Counted from the first letter of the stretch, positions 35,552-44,796 are shown. The stretch is 64,000 nt of DNA from Micromonospora humi (GCF_900090105.1 NZ_FMDM01000007.1:248001-312000); one strand, 5' to 3'. Translations and numbers: made by a program. Notes: generated from the sequence alone by a model not told the origin.

Positions 35552-36499
35552 TCAGGCGGTGAAGCTGATCCGGCGGCGACGGGCCACCACGTAGAGCACC
35601 GCGCCGGCGCCCAGCAGCAGCACGGCACCACCGGCGATGGCGCCCGCAGCGGGGCCGGTCACCGGCAGGCCGCCACCCTGGCCGGAGCAGTCCTTCGGCT
35701 GGGTGTACGGGATGGTCTCGGAGTCCTCGACGACGTCGTACTTCACGGTGACCTTGAGACCCTGGTAGGCGTCGAACTCGACCGAGGTGGTCTTGCCCGG
35801 CTCGGAGACCAGCTTCTTGGTGACGCCCTTCTCCGTGGTCAGCGTGGCGGTGAAGGGGACGCCCTTCGCCGGGTTCTCCACGGTGAAGGTCATCGATTCG
35901 CAGTCCTGGTCCAGCTTGAAGATCGGCTCAGCCGGGGCGGACGGGGTCGCCGACGGGCTCGGCGGGGTGGACGCGGACGGCGTCGGGGTGGGCGCCGGCG
36001 GCTCGGTCGGCTCGGGCGTCGCGCTGGCGCTCGGGGTCGGCGTCGGGGAACTCGGCGACGGCGACGGGCTCTCCTCGACCTCGCAGTTCCGGCTGGGCTG
36101 GGCCACCACGGTGCGCTCACCGTCGTGCGACTGCCGGCCCCGCTCCCAGTGCGCCCCGACGGTCAGCTTCAGCTCGGGGATCTCACCGGTGAACGTGTGG
36201 GTCTGGGTGCCGGTCAACGGCCCCTCGCTCTGCTTCTTCAGCTCCGCGCCCACGGACAGGCCGCCGGTGATGTCGCCGGGCACGGTGGACTCGAGCTTGG
36301 TGATCCGGCCGGAGATGTCGCGCTCGCTGCTGATCACCGACCAGGTGACGGTGACCTTGCCGTCCTTGGTGGCGCAGTAGCTGCCGGAGGGCTCGGGGTG
36401 GTGGGCGGCGGCCGGGGCGGCGACGGTGGCCACGCCGGCGAGGCCGATCAGCGCACCGGCGGTGAGGACGGCGGCACGCCGGAGGTGGAGACGGTTCAC
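35552..36499 (-). CDS. LPxTG-anchored surface protein
   Basis: Encodes 315 aa from GTG 36499 with AGGAGAAG upstream. Order: signal peptide (about 1-31, ending AAPAAAHH), a beta-rich Cys-containing domain (about 35-148), a Pro/Ser/Thr linker (about 149-195), a second beta domain (about 197-265), then LPVTG, a hydrophobic helix and the basic tail RRRR. The end is a complete sortase sorting signal, so the protein should be linked to peptidoglycan. Neither domain is a known enzyme. The linker makes it look like a wall-spanning stalk. A sortase gene is not in the window. Confidence 0.85.
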   Translation of the reverse strand: MNRLHLRRAAVLTAGALIGLAGVATVAAPAAAHHPEPSGSYCATKDGKVTVTWSVISSERDISGRITKLESTVPGDITGGLSVGAELKKQSEGPLTGTQTHTFTGEIPELKLTVGAHWERGRQSHDGERTVVAQPSRNCEVEESPSPSPSSPTPTPSASATPEPTEPPAPTPTPSASTPPSPSATPSAPAEPIFKLDQDCESMTFTVENPAKGVPFTATLTTEKGVTKKLVSEPGKTTSVEFDAYQGLKVTVKYDVVEDSETIPYTQPKDCSGQGGGLPVTGPAAGAIAGGAVLLLGAGAVLYVVARRRRISFTA

Positions 36500-36578
36500 G
36501 TCTTCTCCTGAGGGGGGAGGATGGGAGAGGAGTGCGGCGGACGGACCGGAGTCGCGCGTCCGCACGGCAACCGGGCAG

Positions 36579-36584
36579 ACCCTA
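36579..36584 (-). promoter_or_regulatory. -10 box TAGGGT of the LPxTG gene
   Basis: On the minus strand, TAGGGT predicts a start near 36572 and a leader of about 73 nt. Confidence 0.4.
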
Positions 36585-36717
36585 GCGAGATCGACACCGC
36601 GGGCGTTACCGCGATCTACGGGTCGTAAAGGGTCCGTTATGAATCCGAGATCATTGATGTACGCGCGGTCACCGATCGTCGCTGCGGGTGGTGTGCCGAC
36701 CGCTTCCTCCGGTCGCG

Positions 36718-36723
36718 TAGCGT
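36718..36723 (+). promoter_or_regulatory. -10 box TAGCGT for the rsmD-coaD transcript
   Basis: TAGCGT lies at -12 to -7 of ATG 36730, the start of a six-codon ORF. Confidence 0.5.
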
Positions 36724-36729
36724 CGGGGC

Positions 36730-36750
36730 ATGCGCAGGGGACGACGGTGA
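36730..36750 (+). CDS. Leaderless six-codon ORF coupled to rsmD
   Basis: ATG 36730 encodes MRRGRR and stops at TGA 36748-36750, overlapping the rsmD GTG 36747 (GTGA). Its Arg/Gly-rich codons include AGG and GGA, which are rare in this genome type and could slow ribosomes at the rsmD start. Confidence 0.4.
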
Positions 36751-37310
36751 CCCGGATCGTGGCCGGCACGCTCGGTGGGCGGCGGATCGCCGCGCCGCCC
36801 GGCGCCGGCACCCGACCGACCTCGGACCGGGTGCGGGAGGCGCTGTTCAGCGCCGTGCAGGCCGACCTCGACCTGGCCGGGGCACGCTTCGCCGATCTCT
36901 ACGCCGGCTCCGGCGCGGTCGGTCTGGAGGCGCTGTCCCGGGGCGCCGCCCACGTGCTGCTGGTCGAGTCGGACGCCCGGGCCGCCCGGGTGGTCCGGGA
37001 GAACATCGCCGCGCTGCGGGCCGCCCCGGCCGCCCGCCTGGTCACCGGCAAGGTGGGCAGCGTCCTGGCGGCCGGGCCGGACGGCGGGCCGTACGACGTG
37101 GTCTTCGCCGATCCGCCCTACGCGGTGCCGGACGCGGAGATCACCGCGATGCTGGCCGCGCTGGTCGACGGCGGCTGGCTCGCCCCGGACGCCCTGGTGG
37201 TCGTGGAGCGGTCCAGCCGCACCGGACCGGTCGGCTGGGTGGAGGGCGTCACCGGGGAGCGCAGTCGGCGCTACGGCGAGACCACGCTTTGGTACGGTCG
37301 CCGATCATGA
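36747..37310 (+). CDS. rsmD: 16S rRNA (guanine966-N2)-methyltransferase RsmD
   Basis: Encodes 187 aa from GTG 36747 (AGGGG upstream). The N-terminus [12 protein letters not shown] and [13 protein letters not shown], the SAM loop [17 protein letters not shown] and the catalytic DPPY ([10 protein letters not shown]) are those of RsmD. It methylates G966 of 16S rRNA during 30S assembly. Its TGA overlaps the coaD ATG, an arrangement conserved in many bacteria. Confidence 0.94.
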   Translation: MTRIVAGTLGGRRIAAPPGAGTRPTSDRVREALFSAVQADLDLAGARFADLYAGSGAVGLEALSRGAAHVLLVESDARAARVVRENIAALRAAPAARLVTGKVGSVLAAGPDGGPYDVVFADPPYAVPDAEITAMLAALVDGGWLAPDALVVVERSSRTGPVGWVEGVTGERSRRYGETTLWYGRRS

Positions 37311-37783
37311 GACGTGCGGTCTGCCCGGGCTCGTTCGACCCGGTCACCAACGGTCACCTCGACATCATCGGCCGGGCGAGCCGACTCTTCGACGAGGTGA
37401 TCGTCGGTGTGTTGATCAACCAGTCGAAGCAGGGGTTGTTCAGCGTCGAGGAGCGCATCAAGATGCTCCGCGAGGTGACCGCCTCGTACGACAACGTCCG
37501 GGTGGAGTCGTTCCGCGGCCTGCTCGTCGACTTCTGCCGGGACCAGCAGGCGAGCGTGCTGATCAAGGGCCTGCGCGCGGTCAGCGACTTCGACTACGAG
37601 TTGCAGATGGCCCAGATGAACGTCGGTCTGGCCGGCGTGGAGACGCTCTTCATGCCGACCAACCCGCTCTATTCGTTCCTCTCCTCCAGCCTGGTCAAGG
37701 ACGTGGCCAAGTGGGGCGGCGACATCTCCGCCCACGTCCCCGACCTGGTCCGCGAGCAGCTCGTCACCCGCCTCCGCCCCTGA
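37307..37783 (+). CDS. coaD: Phosphopantetheine adenylyltransferase
   Basis: Encodes 158 aa, the usual length. It transfers AMP to 4'-phosphopantetheine in coenzyme A synthesis. The nucleotidyltransferase motif is [31 protein letters not shown] and [13 protein letters not shown] complete the site. ATG 37307 overlaps the rsmD stop (ATGA). Confidence 0.97.
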   Translation: MRRAVCPGSFDPVTNGHLDIIGRASRLFDEVIVGVLINQSKQGLFSVEERIKMLREVTASYDNVRVESFRGLLVDFCRDQQASVLIKGLRAVSDFDYELQMAQMNVGLAGVETLFMPTNPLYSFLSSSLVKDVAKWGGDISAHVPDLVREQLVTRLRP

Positions 37784-37802
37784 CCCGCCCCGACCCGCCC
37801 GC

Positions 37803-37871
37803 CGATCTTGCACTTGCGGCCCGCCGTTCGTCCGTTCCGACCGGAATGCCGGGGCGGAAAGTGCAAGATCG
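37803..37871. repeat. Inverted repeat with 13-bp arms and structured loop
   Basis: CGATCTTGCACTT (37803-37815) pairs with AAGTGCAAGATCG (37859-37871) across a 43-nt GC-rich loop that contains TTCCG/CGGAA. It follows coaD by 19 bp. Related CGATCTTGC words occur at 49514-49566. It could terminate coaD or be a repeated intergenic element. Confidence 0.7.
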
Positions 37872-38019
37872 ACGAGAGTGGGTGGGGGCGGGGGCGACGC
37901 GCCGGGCGGGGGCGGGTAGGGCGGGAGTGGGCGGGGCGCGACATGATGGGGGTTGGCGCCGAAAATGGGCGCAGGCCGCATCATGGAGGGCGGCCGACGA
38001 AGACAGGAGTGAGGCGCCG

Positions 38020-38517
38020 GTGGACCCGCTCGATCGCATCGACGAACTGATCGCCATGGTGGAGCAGGCCCGCTCCGTCCCGATGTCGCGCAACAACTGC
38101 ATGGTCGACCGCGGCGAGATGATCGCGGCGCTCGACGAGATGCGTGCCGAGCTCCCGGCGGACCTGCGCCGCGCCGCCGCGCTGCTGGAGGAGCGGGACA
38201 AGATCATGGAGGCCGGCAAGCGCGAGGCCGACCGGATCATCAGCGAGGGTGAGGCGGAACACGCCCGGCTGGTCTCGGTGAACGAGATCACCGTCTCGGC
38301 CGAGCACGAGGGCGCCCGGATCATCGCCGAGGCGCGCGCCGAGGCGCAGCGCCTCCGCGAGGAGGTGGACGACTACGTCGACACCGCGCTCGCCAACTTC
38401 GAGCAGTTCCTGACCCGGGCGCTGGCCTCGATAGAGCGCGGCCGGGACAAGATGCACGCGCTGCGCGAGATCGGCACCTTCGCTGGGGACGAGGCCGAGC
38501 GCCCGCTACCCTTCTGA
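38020..38517 (+). CDS. Coiled-coil DivIVA-like protein
   Basis: Encodes 165 aa from GTG 38020. The N-terminus DPLDRIDELIAMVEQARSVPMSRNNCMVDR is followed by a long charged helix (about 40-155) rich in Glu, Arg and Ala with heptad character. A protein of this type lies between coaD and DUF177-rpmF in Streptomyces too, where it is called a cell-division initiation or ATP-synthase-b-like protein. A role at the growing pole or septum is inferred. It has AGGAG about ten bases before the start. Confidence 0.78.
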   Translation: MDPLDRIDELIAMVEQARSVPMSRNNCMVDRGEMIAALDEMRAELPADLRRAAALLEERDKIMEAGKREADRIISEGEAEHARLVSVNEITVSAEHEGARIIAEARAEAQRLREEVDDYVDTALANFEQFLTRALASIERGRDKMHALREIGTFAGDEAERPLPF

Positions 38518-38605
38518 GCGGCGCACGGGCCGGTCGCCGACAGCCGGCTGCCGCCGGGCCCGGGGCGGGCACGCCCCCGGTTCGACGGTCCGCCCCCCTG
38601 CCAGG

Positions 38606-38611
38606 TAACCT
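38606..38611 (+). promoter_or_regulatory. -10 box TAACCT of the DUF177-rpmF operon
   Basis: TAACCT predicts a start near 38618, giving a leader of about 27 nt with GGAG before ATG 38645. Confidence 0.5.
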
Positions 38612-38644
38612 TTTTTGTCGGCCTCTCACGGCCGGAGTCTGACT

Positions 38645-39208
38645 ATGCCCAAACATTCGCCTCGCCAACTCGACCCCAGGGCGCCGCTGGTCCTCGACAC
38701 GAGGGACCTGCCGCGTCGCCCTGGCGCGTTGCGTGAGCTCCGGCGGGTCGTGACGGCACCGGCGGACCTCGGTGTGGAGTTGATCAGCGTGCCGGAGGGC
38801 GCGGACCTCGACCTCGACCTGAGGTTGCAGTCGGTGTCCGAGGGTGTGCTCGTCTCCGGGACCGTCGCCGGTCCCGTCAAGGGCGAGTGCGGCCGTTGCC
38901 TGCGCGAGATCGACGACTCGGTGGTCGTCAACGTCCAGGAGCTGTACGCGTACGAGGACAGCACCACGGACGAGACGACCGACGAGGACGAGGTGGGCCG
39001 GATGCAGGGCGATCTGATCGACCTGGAACCGGCGTTGCGGGACGCGGTGGTGCTCGCGCTGCCGACCAACCCGCTCTGCCGGGAGGACTGCCCAGGCCTG
39101 TGCCCCGAGTGTGGGGTGCACTGGGACGATCTGCCGGCCGACCACAGTCACCAGCAGATCGACCCGCGTTGGGCGGGCCTGTCGCAACTGAACCGTACAG
39201 AGGAGTAG
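38645..39208 (+). CDS. DUF177/YceD family protein
   Basis: Encodes 187 aa from ATG 38645. It shows the DUF177 layout: N-terminal APLVLDTRDLPRRPGALREL, a GECGRCLREI motif in the middle, and a C-terminal zinc-knuckle-like cluster CREDCPGLCPECG. YceD proteins precede rpmF almost universally; plant and E. coli members are linked to 23S rRNA or 50S assembly. Its TAG lies inside the Shine-Dalgarno of rpmF. Confidence 0.92.
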   Translation: MPKHSPRQLDPRAPLVLDTRDLPRRPGALRELRRVVTAPADLGVELISVPEGADLDLDLRLQSVSEGVLVSGTVAGPVKGECGRCLREIDDSVVVNVQELYAYEDSTTDETTDEDEVGRMQGDLIDLEPALRDAVVLALPTNPLCREDCPGLCPECGVHWDDLPADHSHQQIDPRWAGLSQLNRTEE

Positions 39209-39213
39209 GAACC

Positions 39214-39387
39214 GTGGCCGTCCCCAAGCGCAAGATGTCGCGCAGCAACACCCGCGCCCGCCGGGCGAACTGGAAGGCCTCGGTGGTGGCGACCGTTGCC
39301 TGCCCGCAGTGCAAGTCGCCGAAGCTGCCGCACGCCGCCTGCTCCGTCTGCGGCACGTACAACGGCCGCCAGGTCCTCGAGGTCTGA
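39214..39387 (+). CDS. rpmF: 50S ribosomal protein L32
   Basis: Encodes 57 aa from GTG 39214 with GAGGAGTAGGA upstream. AVPKRKMSRSNTRARRANWK is the standard N-terminus and the zinc ribbon CPQCKSPKLPHAACSVCG has both CxxC pairs. It is five bases after DUF177 and 12 bp before plsX. Confidence 0.97.
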   Translation: MAVPKRKMSRSNTRARRANWKASVVATVACPQCKSPKLPHAACSVCGTYNGRQVLEV

Positions 39388-39399
39388 CCTGGACGCCGA

Positions 39400-40479
39400 G
39401 TGACGCCCCCGACCACTTCTCGGGTGGCGCGCGCACCACGGCTGAAGCCCGGTGCCCCGGCTCCCTCCGCCGCCGGCCGTTCCCCGGCCGGCCGGCCGTC
39501 GGAGCCGGGCACCGCGCGGATCGCCGTCGACCTCCTCGGCGGGGACGATGCTCCCGCCGTCGTGGTTGACGGCGCTCTGCGGGCGGTGCGCACCGATCCT
39601 GACCTGCGCCTGCTGCTCGTCGGTCCGACCGAGGTCGCCGACGGGCTGCTCGGTGCGCTCGACCCGACGCAGCGTGCCCGGGTCACGGTCCGCCCGGTGC
39701 GGGCCGCCGTCGGCATGGCCGACCATCCGACCGCCGCCCGCGGCGAGAGCACGGTCCGCACGGCCGTGCAGGCCGTCCAGGACGGCTTCGCCGACGCCGT
39801 GGTCTCCGCCGGCTCGACCGGCGCCACCGTCACCGCCGCCGCGCTCGGCCTGGGCCGCTGGCCCGGGGTACGCCGACCCGCGCTGGTCGCCACGCTGCCC
39901 GCGGTCGACGGGCCGGTGGTGCTGCTGGACGTCGGCGGCACCCTGGAGCCCGGCCCGGCCACGCTGGCCCGGCACGCCGTCCTCGGCGCCGCCTACGCGG
40001 CCGTGGCCCACGCCGTCGCCGCGCCCCGGGTGGGGCTGCTCTCCGTCGGCCACGAGGCGGGCAAGGGCGACCGGTTGCGCCGGGCCGCCGACCCCGCCCT
40101 CGCCGCCGTGCCGCTGCCCTGCGGCGCCCGGTACGTCGGCCTGGTCGAGGGGTACGACATCTCCCTCGGCACCCGGGTCGACGTGGTGGTGACCGACGGA
40201 TTCACCGGCAACGTCCTGCTGAAGGCCATCGAGGGCGCGTACGCCATGGCCGGTGGGCCGCCGGCGAACGGCGGCGCGCCCCGCGCGGCGGCCCTGCTCG
40301 GGGTGGCCGGCACCGTGGTGGTGTGCCACGGCGCCGCCGGCCCGGACGACGTCGCCTCGGGCATCGCCCTGGCCGCCCACCTGTGGCGTCGTGACGCCGC
40401 CGGTACGGTCCGTGCCCTGCTCGCCGAGATCCCGCACGATCCCGCACCTGACCGCAACGACACCGAGGTAGCACCATGA
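39400..40479 (+). CDS. plsX: Phosphate acyltransferase PlsX
   Basis: Encodes 359 aa from GTG 39400. After a Pro/Ala-rich N-terminal extension of about 38 residues the PlsX fold begins at [16 protein letters not shown], with [12 protein letters not shown] and [14 protein letters not shown] as family blocks. It makes acyl-phosphate from acyl-ACP for phospholipid synthesis. The place between rpmF and rnc is widely conserved. It ends with an ATGA overlap with rnc. Confidence 0.93.
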   Translation: MTPPTTSRVARAPRLKPGAPAPSAAGRSPAGRPSEPGTARIAVDLLGGDDAPAVVVDGALRAVRTDPDLRLLLVGPTEVADGLLGALDPTQRARVTVRPVRAAVGMADHPTAARGESTVRTAVQAVQDGFADAVVSAGSTGATVTAAALGLGRWPGVRRPALVATLPAVDGPVVLLDVGGTLEPGPATLARHAVLGAAYAAVAHAVAAPRVGLLSVGHEAGKGDRLRRAADPALAAVPLPCGARYVGLVEGYDISLGTRVDVVVTDGFTGNVLLKAIEGAYAMAGGPPANGGAPRAAALLGVAGTVVVCHGAAGPDDVASGIALAAHLWRRDAAGTVRALLAEIPHDPAPDRNDTEVAP

Positions 40480-41300
40480 CCAACGAGAAGCGGCGGCGTG
40501 CTCCCGTCAGCCACCTGGAGGCGGCCTTCGGCGTGTCGCTCGACCCGGAGCTGCTGGAGCGCGCGCTGACCCACCGCTCGTACGCGTACGAGAACGGCGG
40601 CCTGCCCACCAACGAGCGGCTGGAGTTCCTGGGCGACTCGGTGCTCGGCGTGGTGATCACCACCGCGCTCTTCCACAACCACCCCGACCTGCCCGAGGGG
40701 CAGCTCGCGAAGCTGCGGGCCAGCGTGGTCAACATGCGCGCGCTGGCCGACGTGGCGCGCGGGCTCGGCCCGGACGGGCTCGGCGCCTACCTGCTGCTGG
40801 GCAAGGGCGAGGAGGCCACCGGCGGCCGGGACAAGGCGAGCATCCTCGCCGACACGTTGGAGGCGCTGCTCGGCGCCATCTACCTCCAGTACGGGCTGGA
40901 CACCGCGGCCATCGTGATCCACCGGCTCTTCGACCCGCTGATGGCGGAGTCGGCCGGCCGGGGCGCGGCGCTGGACTGGAAGACCAGCCTCCAGGAGTTG
41001 ACCGCGGCGTTGGGTCTGGGCGTGCCGGAATACCGGATCGAGGGCACCGGCCCGGACCACCTGAAGACGTTCACCGCCTGGGTGGTGGTGGCCGGCAACC
41101 GGTACGGCGGCGCGGAGGGGCGCAGCAAGAAGGAGGCCGAGCAACGGGCCGCCGAGTCGGCCTGGCGGATGCTGACCGAGCAGGCGGAGGCGACCGCGCG
41201 GGCGGAGGCCGAGGCGCGGGCGGAGGCCGAGGCCGAGGCGCGGGCCGAGTCCGGGGCGGTCGACCCGGAGGACGCCGAGGCGGGCGCCGGCCGTGCCTGA
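40476..41300 (+). CDS. rnc: Ribonuclease III
   Basis: Encodes 274 aa. The RNase III signature [15 protein letters not shown] and the second metal cluster around [18 protein letters not shown] are present, followed by a double-stranded RNA-binding domain (about 165-230). The last 40 residues are an Ala/Glu/Arg repeat ([18 protein letters not shown]) that extends the usual length. It processes rRNA and structured mRNA. It overlaps plsX by four bases and mutM by eight. Confidence 0.96.
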   Translation: MTNEKRRRAPVSHLEAAFGVSLDPELLERALTHRSYAYENGGLPTNERLEFLGDSVLGVVITTALFHNHPDLPEGQLAKLRASVVNMRALADVARGLGPDGLGAYLLLGKGEEATGGRDKASILADTLEALLGAIYLQYGLDTAAIVIHRLFDPLMAESAGRGAALDWKTSLQELTAALGLGVPEYRIEGTGPDHLKTFTAWVVVAGNRYGGAEGRSKKEAEQRAAESAWRMLTEQAEATARAEAEARAEAEAEARAESGAVDPEDAEAGAGRA

Positions 41301-42150
41301 GCTGCCCGAGGTGGAGACCGTCCGGCAGGGGCTGGCCCAGTGGGTCGTCGGCCGGCGGATCACCACCGTCGAGGTGCGCCACCCGCGGGCGGTACGCCGG
41401 CACGCGCCGGGCGGGGCGCACTTCGCCGACGTGCTGGCCGGCCGGACCGTCACCGGCGTACGCCGCCGGGGCAAGTACCTGTGGCTGCCGCTGGACAGCG
41501 GGGACGCGGTGATCGGCCACCTCGGCATGTCCGGCCAGCTGCTGCTGCAACCGGCGGACGCGGCGGACGAGCTGCACCTGCGGGTCCGCTTCCGGTTCGC
41601 CGACGACGGTCCGGAGCTGCGCTTCGTCGACCAGCGCACGTTCGGCGGGTTGTCGGTCTCCGCCGGTGGGGCGGAGCTGCCGGCCGAGATCGCGCACATC
41701 GCCCGGGACCCGATGGATCCGGAGTTCTCCGACGACGGGTTCGTGGCCGCGCTGCGCCGCCGGCGTACCGAGATCAAGCGGGCGTTGCTGGACCAGACGT
41801 TGATCTCCGGGGTGGGCAACATCTATGCCGACGAGGCGCTCTGGCGGGCGCGGTTGCACGGCGCCCGGCCGACCGACGCGCTGACCGGTCCGGCGGCGCT
41901 GCGGCTGCTCGGCCACGTACGCGACGTGCTGGGCGAGGCGATCAAGCAGGGCGGCACCAGCTTCGACGAGCTGTACGTCAACGTCAACGGCGAGAGCGGC
42001 TACTTCGACCGGTCGCTCAACGCGTACGGCCGGGAGGGGGAGCCCTGCCCGCGCTGCGGCGCGCCGATCCGGCGCGAGGCGTTCATGAACCGGTCCTCCT
42101 ACAGTTGCCCGCGCTGCCAGCCGCGCCCTCGGGGCAGCCTCCGGGGATGA
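41293..42150 (+). CDS. mutM: Formamidopyrimidine-DNA glycosylase
   Basis: Encodes 285 aa from GTG 41293. The mature N-terminus [13 protein letters not shown] carries the catalytic Pro2 and Glu3. The helix-two-turn-helix and [20 protein letters not shown] block, and the C-terminal zinc finger [19 protein letters not shown] with a second CPRC, are intact. It removes 8-oxoguanine and formamidopyrimidines. Together with mutT1 in this window it forms part of the oxidised-guanine defence. Confidence 0.96.
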   Translation: MPELPEVETVRQGLAQWVVGRRITTVEVRHPRAVRRHAPGGAHFADVLAGRTVTGVRRRGKYLWLPLDSGDAVIGHLGMSGQLLLQPADAADELHLRVRFRFADDGPELRFVDQRTFGGLSVSAGGAELPAEIAHIARDPMDPEFSDDGFVAALRRRRTEIKRALLDQTLISGVGNIYADEALWRARLHGARPTDALTGPAALRLLGHVRDVLGEAIKQGGTSFDELYVNVNGESGYFDRSLNAYGREGEPCPRCGAPIRREAFMNRSSYSCPRCQPRPRGSLRG

Positions 42151-42335
42151 CCCGGAGCCGCTTCGGGGTTGCGCCGGTGTGCTGCGCCGGAGGGTCCCCG
42201 GCGGCGCGCCGGAGCGTACCCTGAAATGCCCTTTTTCCGATGATCGGTGCGGCCGGTTCCGGCCGCCCGGGTAGGGCCTGCCTCATCGGGGAGGAGCCGG
42301 GGCCGTTCCCCGATGTCCGGGCCGCGTCCGGTGCC

Positions 42336-42370
42336 TAGCGTCGGCAGACGTCGGCACGGGGCCGACGTCT
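42336..42370 (+). promoter_or_regulatory. Promoter and 25-bp inverted-repeat operator of the MMPL gene
   Basis: -10 box TAGCGT (42336-42341) is followed at once by AGACGTCGGC/GCCGACGTCT (42346-42370), a perfect 10-bp dyad with a 5-bp spacer. The predicted start near 42348 lies inside it, the position of a repressor site such as a TetR-family operator. Confidence 0.55.
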
Positions 42371-42387
42371 GGAGGGGGAACCCGGAT

Positions 42388-44601
42388 ATGGGCAGGCGAC
42401 CGGTGACCGTGCGGCTGGCACGGTGGAGTGCGGAGCATCCCTGGCGGGCCATCGCGCTGTGGGTGGTGTTCGTCGCGGTGTGCTTCGTCGGCGGCAACGC
42501 CGCCGGGCTGAACGAGGCCACCGACGCGGATCAGGCGATCGGCGAGTTCGGGCGGGCCGAGCTGATCGTCGACGGTGGTGACTTCCACGATCCGGCCACC
42601 GAGAACGTGCTGATCACCGCGCGGTCGGGGGCGCTGGACCCGGCCGCGGCGAAGGCCGTCGCGCAGGACGCCGCGGGCCGGCTGCGGCAGGTCGAGGGCG
42701 TCGCGTCGGTGGGTACGCCGATGCCGTCGCGGGACGGGACGGCGCTGCTGCTGCCGATCACCATGGCCGGCGACCCGGAGACCGCCTCCGACCGGGTGCA
42801 GCCGCTGCGGGACGCCACCGCCCAGGTGCAGGAGGCGCACCCGGAGCTGCGGGTGGAGCAGGTCGGTGGCCCGTCGATCGACAAGGCGCTGGACGACACG
42901 CTCGGCAAGGACTTCAAGCGGGCCGAGCTGCTCAGCCTCCCGGTGACGCTGGCGATCCTGATCATCGCGTTCGGGGCGCTGATCGCGGCCGGCGTGCCGG
43001 TGCTGCTCGCGCTCTCCTCGGTGGCGGCCGCGATGGGCCTCTCCACGCTCGCCTCGCACCTGGTGCCGGCGACCGACACCACGGCCAGCGTCATCCTGCT
43101 GATCGGCATGGCGGTGGGCGTGGACTACTCGCTGTTCTACGTGCGGCGCGAGCGCGAGGAACGGGCCAAGGGCCGCTCCGGCCTCGACGCGGTGGAGATC
43201 GCGGCGGAGACCTCCGGGCACGCCGTGGTGGTCTCCGGCACCGCCGTGATCATCTCGATGGGCGGCCTGCTGCTCGCCCAGGACGCCATCTTCTCGTCGC
43301 TGGCCGTCGGCTCGATCCTGGTGGTCGCGGTGGCGGTGATCGGCTCGCTGACCGTGCTGCCGGCGTTGCTCGCCAAGCTGGGCCGCTGGGTGGACCGGCC
43401 CCGGGTGCCGCTGCTGTGGCGGCTCACCGCCCCGCGCGGCGGGCGGCCGGCGCGGCCCCGGTTCTGGCCGGCCGTGCTGCGGCCCGCGCTGCGCGCACCG
43501 GTGGCCACGCTGCTGATCTCGGTCGCGTTGCTGCTCGCGCTGGCCGCGCCCGCGCTGGGCATGAAGCTCAAGTTCCCCGGCGCCGAGGACGTGCCGCGCA
43601 CCACGCCGGCCATGCAGGCGTACGACCGGCTCACCGCGGCCTTCCCGAGCAACGGCACCAACCACACGGTGGCCGTGCGGGCGCCGGCGGACCAGGCCGA
43701 CCGGGTGCGGGCCGCGCTCACCGGCCTGGCCGGCCGGGCGGCCACCGACCCGCTCTTCGCGCCGGCCGAGGGGGACGGCCCGGAGATCAGGGTGTCGGCC
43801 GACCGGCGGGTGTCCGTGCTGGACGTGGCCACCCCGTACGCGAGCCGTTCCGACGAGGCCTCCCGGTCCCTGCACGAGCTGCGCCGGGACCTGGTGCCGG
43901 CCGCGCTGGACGGCATCCCGGGTGTGGAGTACGCAGTCGGCGGCGGGGTGGCCGCCAGCGAGGACTACGCCGACCACATCTGGGCGAAACTGCCGGTGGT
44001 CGCCGCGTTCGTGCTGGCGTTGACGTTCCTGGTGATGGCCTGGACGTTCCGGTCGGTGGTGGTGGCGCTCACCTCCATCCTGCTCAACCTGCTCTCCGCC
44101 GGCGCCGCGTACGGCCTGCTGGTGCTGGTCTTCCAGAGCCACTGGGCGGAGGGGTTGCTCGGCTTCACCTCGATGGACGCGATCGTCACCTGGCTGCCGC
44201 TGTTCCTGTTCGTGGTGCTGTTCGGGCTCTCCATGGACTACCACGTGTTCGTGGTCAGCCGGATCCGCGAGGCGGTCGACCGCGGCATGCCCAACCGGGA
44301 GGCGGTGGCGGAGGGGATCACGTCCTCGGCCGGCGTGGTGACCAGCGCGGCGATCGTGATGGTCGGGGTCTTCTCGATCTTCGCCACGCTCAGCATGATC
44401 GACTTCAAGCAGCTCGGCATCGGCCTGGCGGCGGCGATCCTGCTGGACGCCACCATCATCCGGGCGGTGGTGCTCCCGTCGGTGATGACGCTGCTGGGCG
44501 ACGCGAACTGGTGGGCCCCGCGCTTCCTGCGCCGTCGACCGGCCACCCCGACGGTCGAGCCGCCGCCCGCGCCGTCGCCGGAGTTGGTCGGCGCCCGCTG
44601 A
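42388..44601 (+). CDS. MMPL-family RND transporter
   Basis: Encodes 737 aa from ATG 42388 with GGAGGGGG upstream. It has the two-repeat MMPL layout: TM1, a large outside loop (about 40-190), five TMs (about 195-335), TM7 near 380-405, a second outside loop (about 410-560), and five more TMs (about 565-710). The GMAVGVDYSLFYVRR and FGLSMDYHVFVVSRIRE blocks carry the conserved Asp-Tyr pairs of proton relay. MMPL proteins export lipids or other hydrophobic molecules. No lipid-synthesis gene is adjacent, so the cargo is unknown. Confidence 0.92.
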   Translation: MGRRPVTVRLARWSAEHPWRAIALWVVFVAVCFVGGNAAGLNEATDADQAIGEFGRAELIVDGGDFHDPATENVLITARSGALDPAAAKAVAQDAAGRLRQVEGVASVGTPMPSRDGTALLLPITMAGDPETASDRVQPLRDATAQVQEAHPELRVEQVGGPSIDKALDDTLGKDFKRAELLSLPVTLAILIIAFGALIAAGVPVLLALSSVAAAMGLSTLASHLVPATDTTASVILLIGMAVGVDYSLFYVRREREERAKGRSGLDAVEIAAETSGHAVVVSGTAVIISMGGLLLAQDAIFSSLAVGSILVVAVAVIGSLTVLPALLAKLGRWVDRPRVPLLWRLTAPRGGRPARPRFWPAVLRPALRAPVATLLISVALLLALAAPALGMKLKFPGAEDVPRTTPAMQAYDRLTAAFPSNGTNHTVAVRAPADQADRVRAALTGLAGRAATDPLFAPAEGDGPEIRVSADRRVSVLDVATPYASRSDEASRSLHELRRDLVPAALDGIPGVEYAVGGGVAASEDYADHIWAKLPVVAAFVLALTFLVMAWTFRSVVVALTSILLNLLSAGAAYGLLVLVFQSHWAEGLLGFTSMDAIVTWLPLFLFVVLFGLSMDYHVFVVSRIREAVDRGMPNREAVAEGITSSAGVVTSAAIVMVGVFSIFATLSMIDFKQLGIGLAAAILLDATIIRAVVLPSVMTLLGDANWWAPRFLRRRPATPTVEPPPAPSPELVGAR

Positions 44602-44610
44602 CCCGGCGCG

Positions 44611-44650
44611 TCGGACCGCCCCGGCCCGCTTCGGCCGGGGCGTAGTCCGA
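44611..44650 (+). terminator. MMPL gene terminator
   Basis: CGCCCCGGCC pairs with GGCCGGGGCG (loop CGCTTC-like), extended by TCGGAC/GTCCGA after a 2-nt bulge, starting 9 bp after the stop. Confidence 0.75.
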
Positions 44651-44756
44651 CCGCCGGGCCTCGGCCCGGCCCCGGCTCGCCCTCGGCCTCGGCCGGTCCG
44701 GGGTTGACTTTCCGGCCTGGCTGTGCTGGTCGCCGAGGAGACGTCCGCTCAGACGG

Positions 44757-44796
44757 GCTATACCTGAGAGGCATAATTATGCCTCTCAGGTATAGC
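44757..44796. repeat. 40-bp perfect palindrome, AT-centred (copy 2)
   Basis: Two 20-base arms with no loop, centred on CATAATTATG as at 4250-4287. It lies in the 423-bp gap 44602-45024, which otherwise holds a GC-rich terminator and no gene I can support. Confidence 0.8.
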
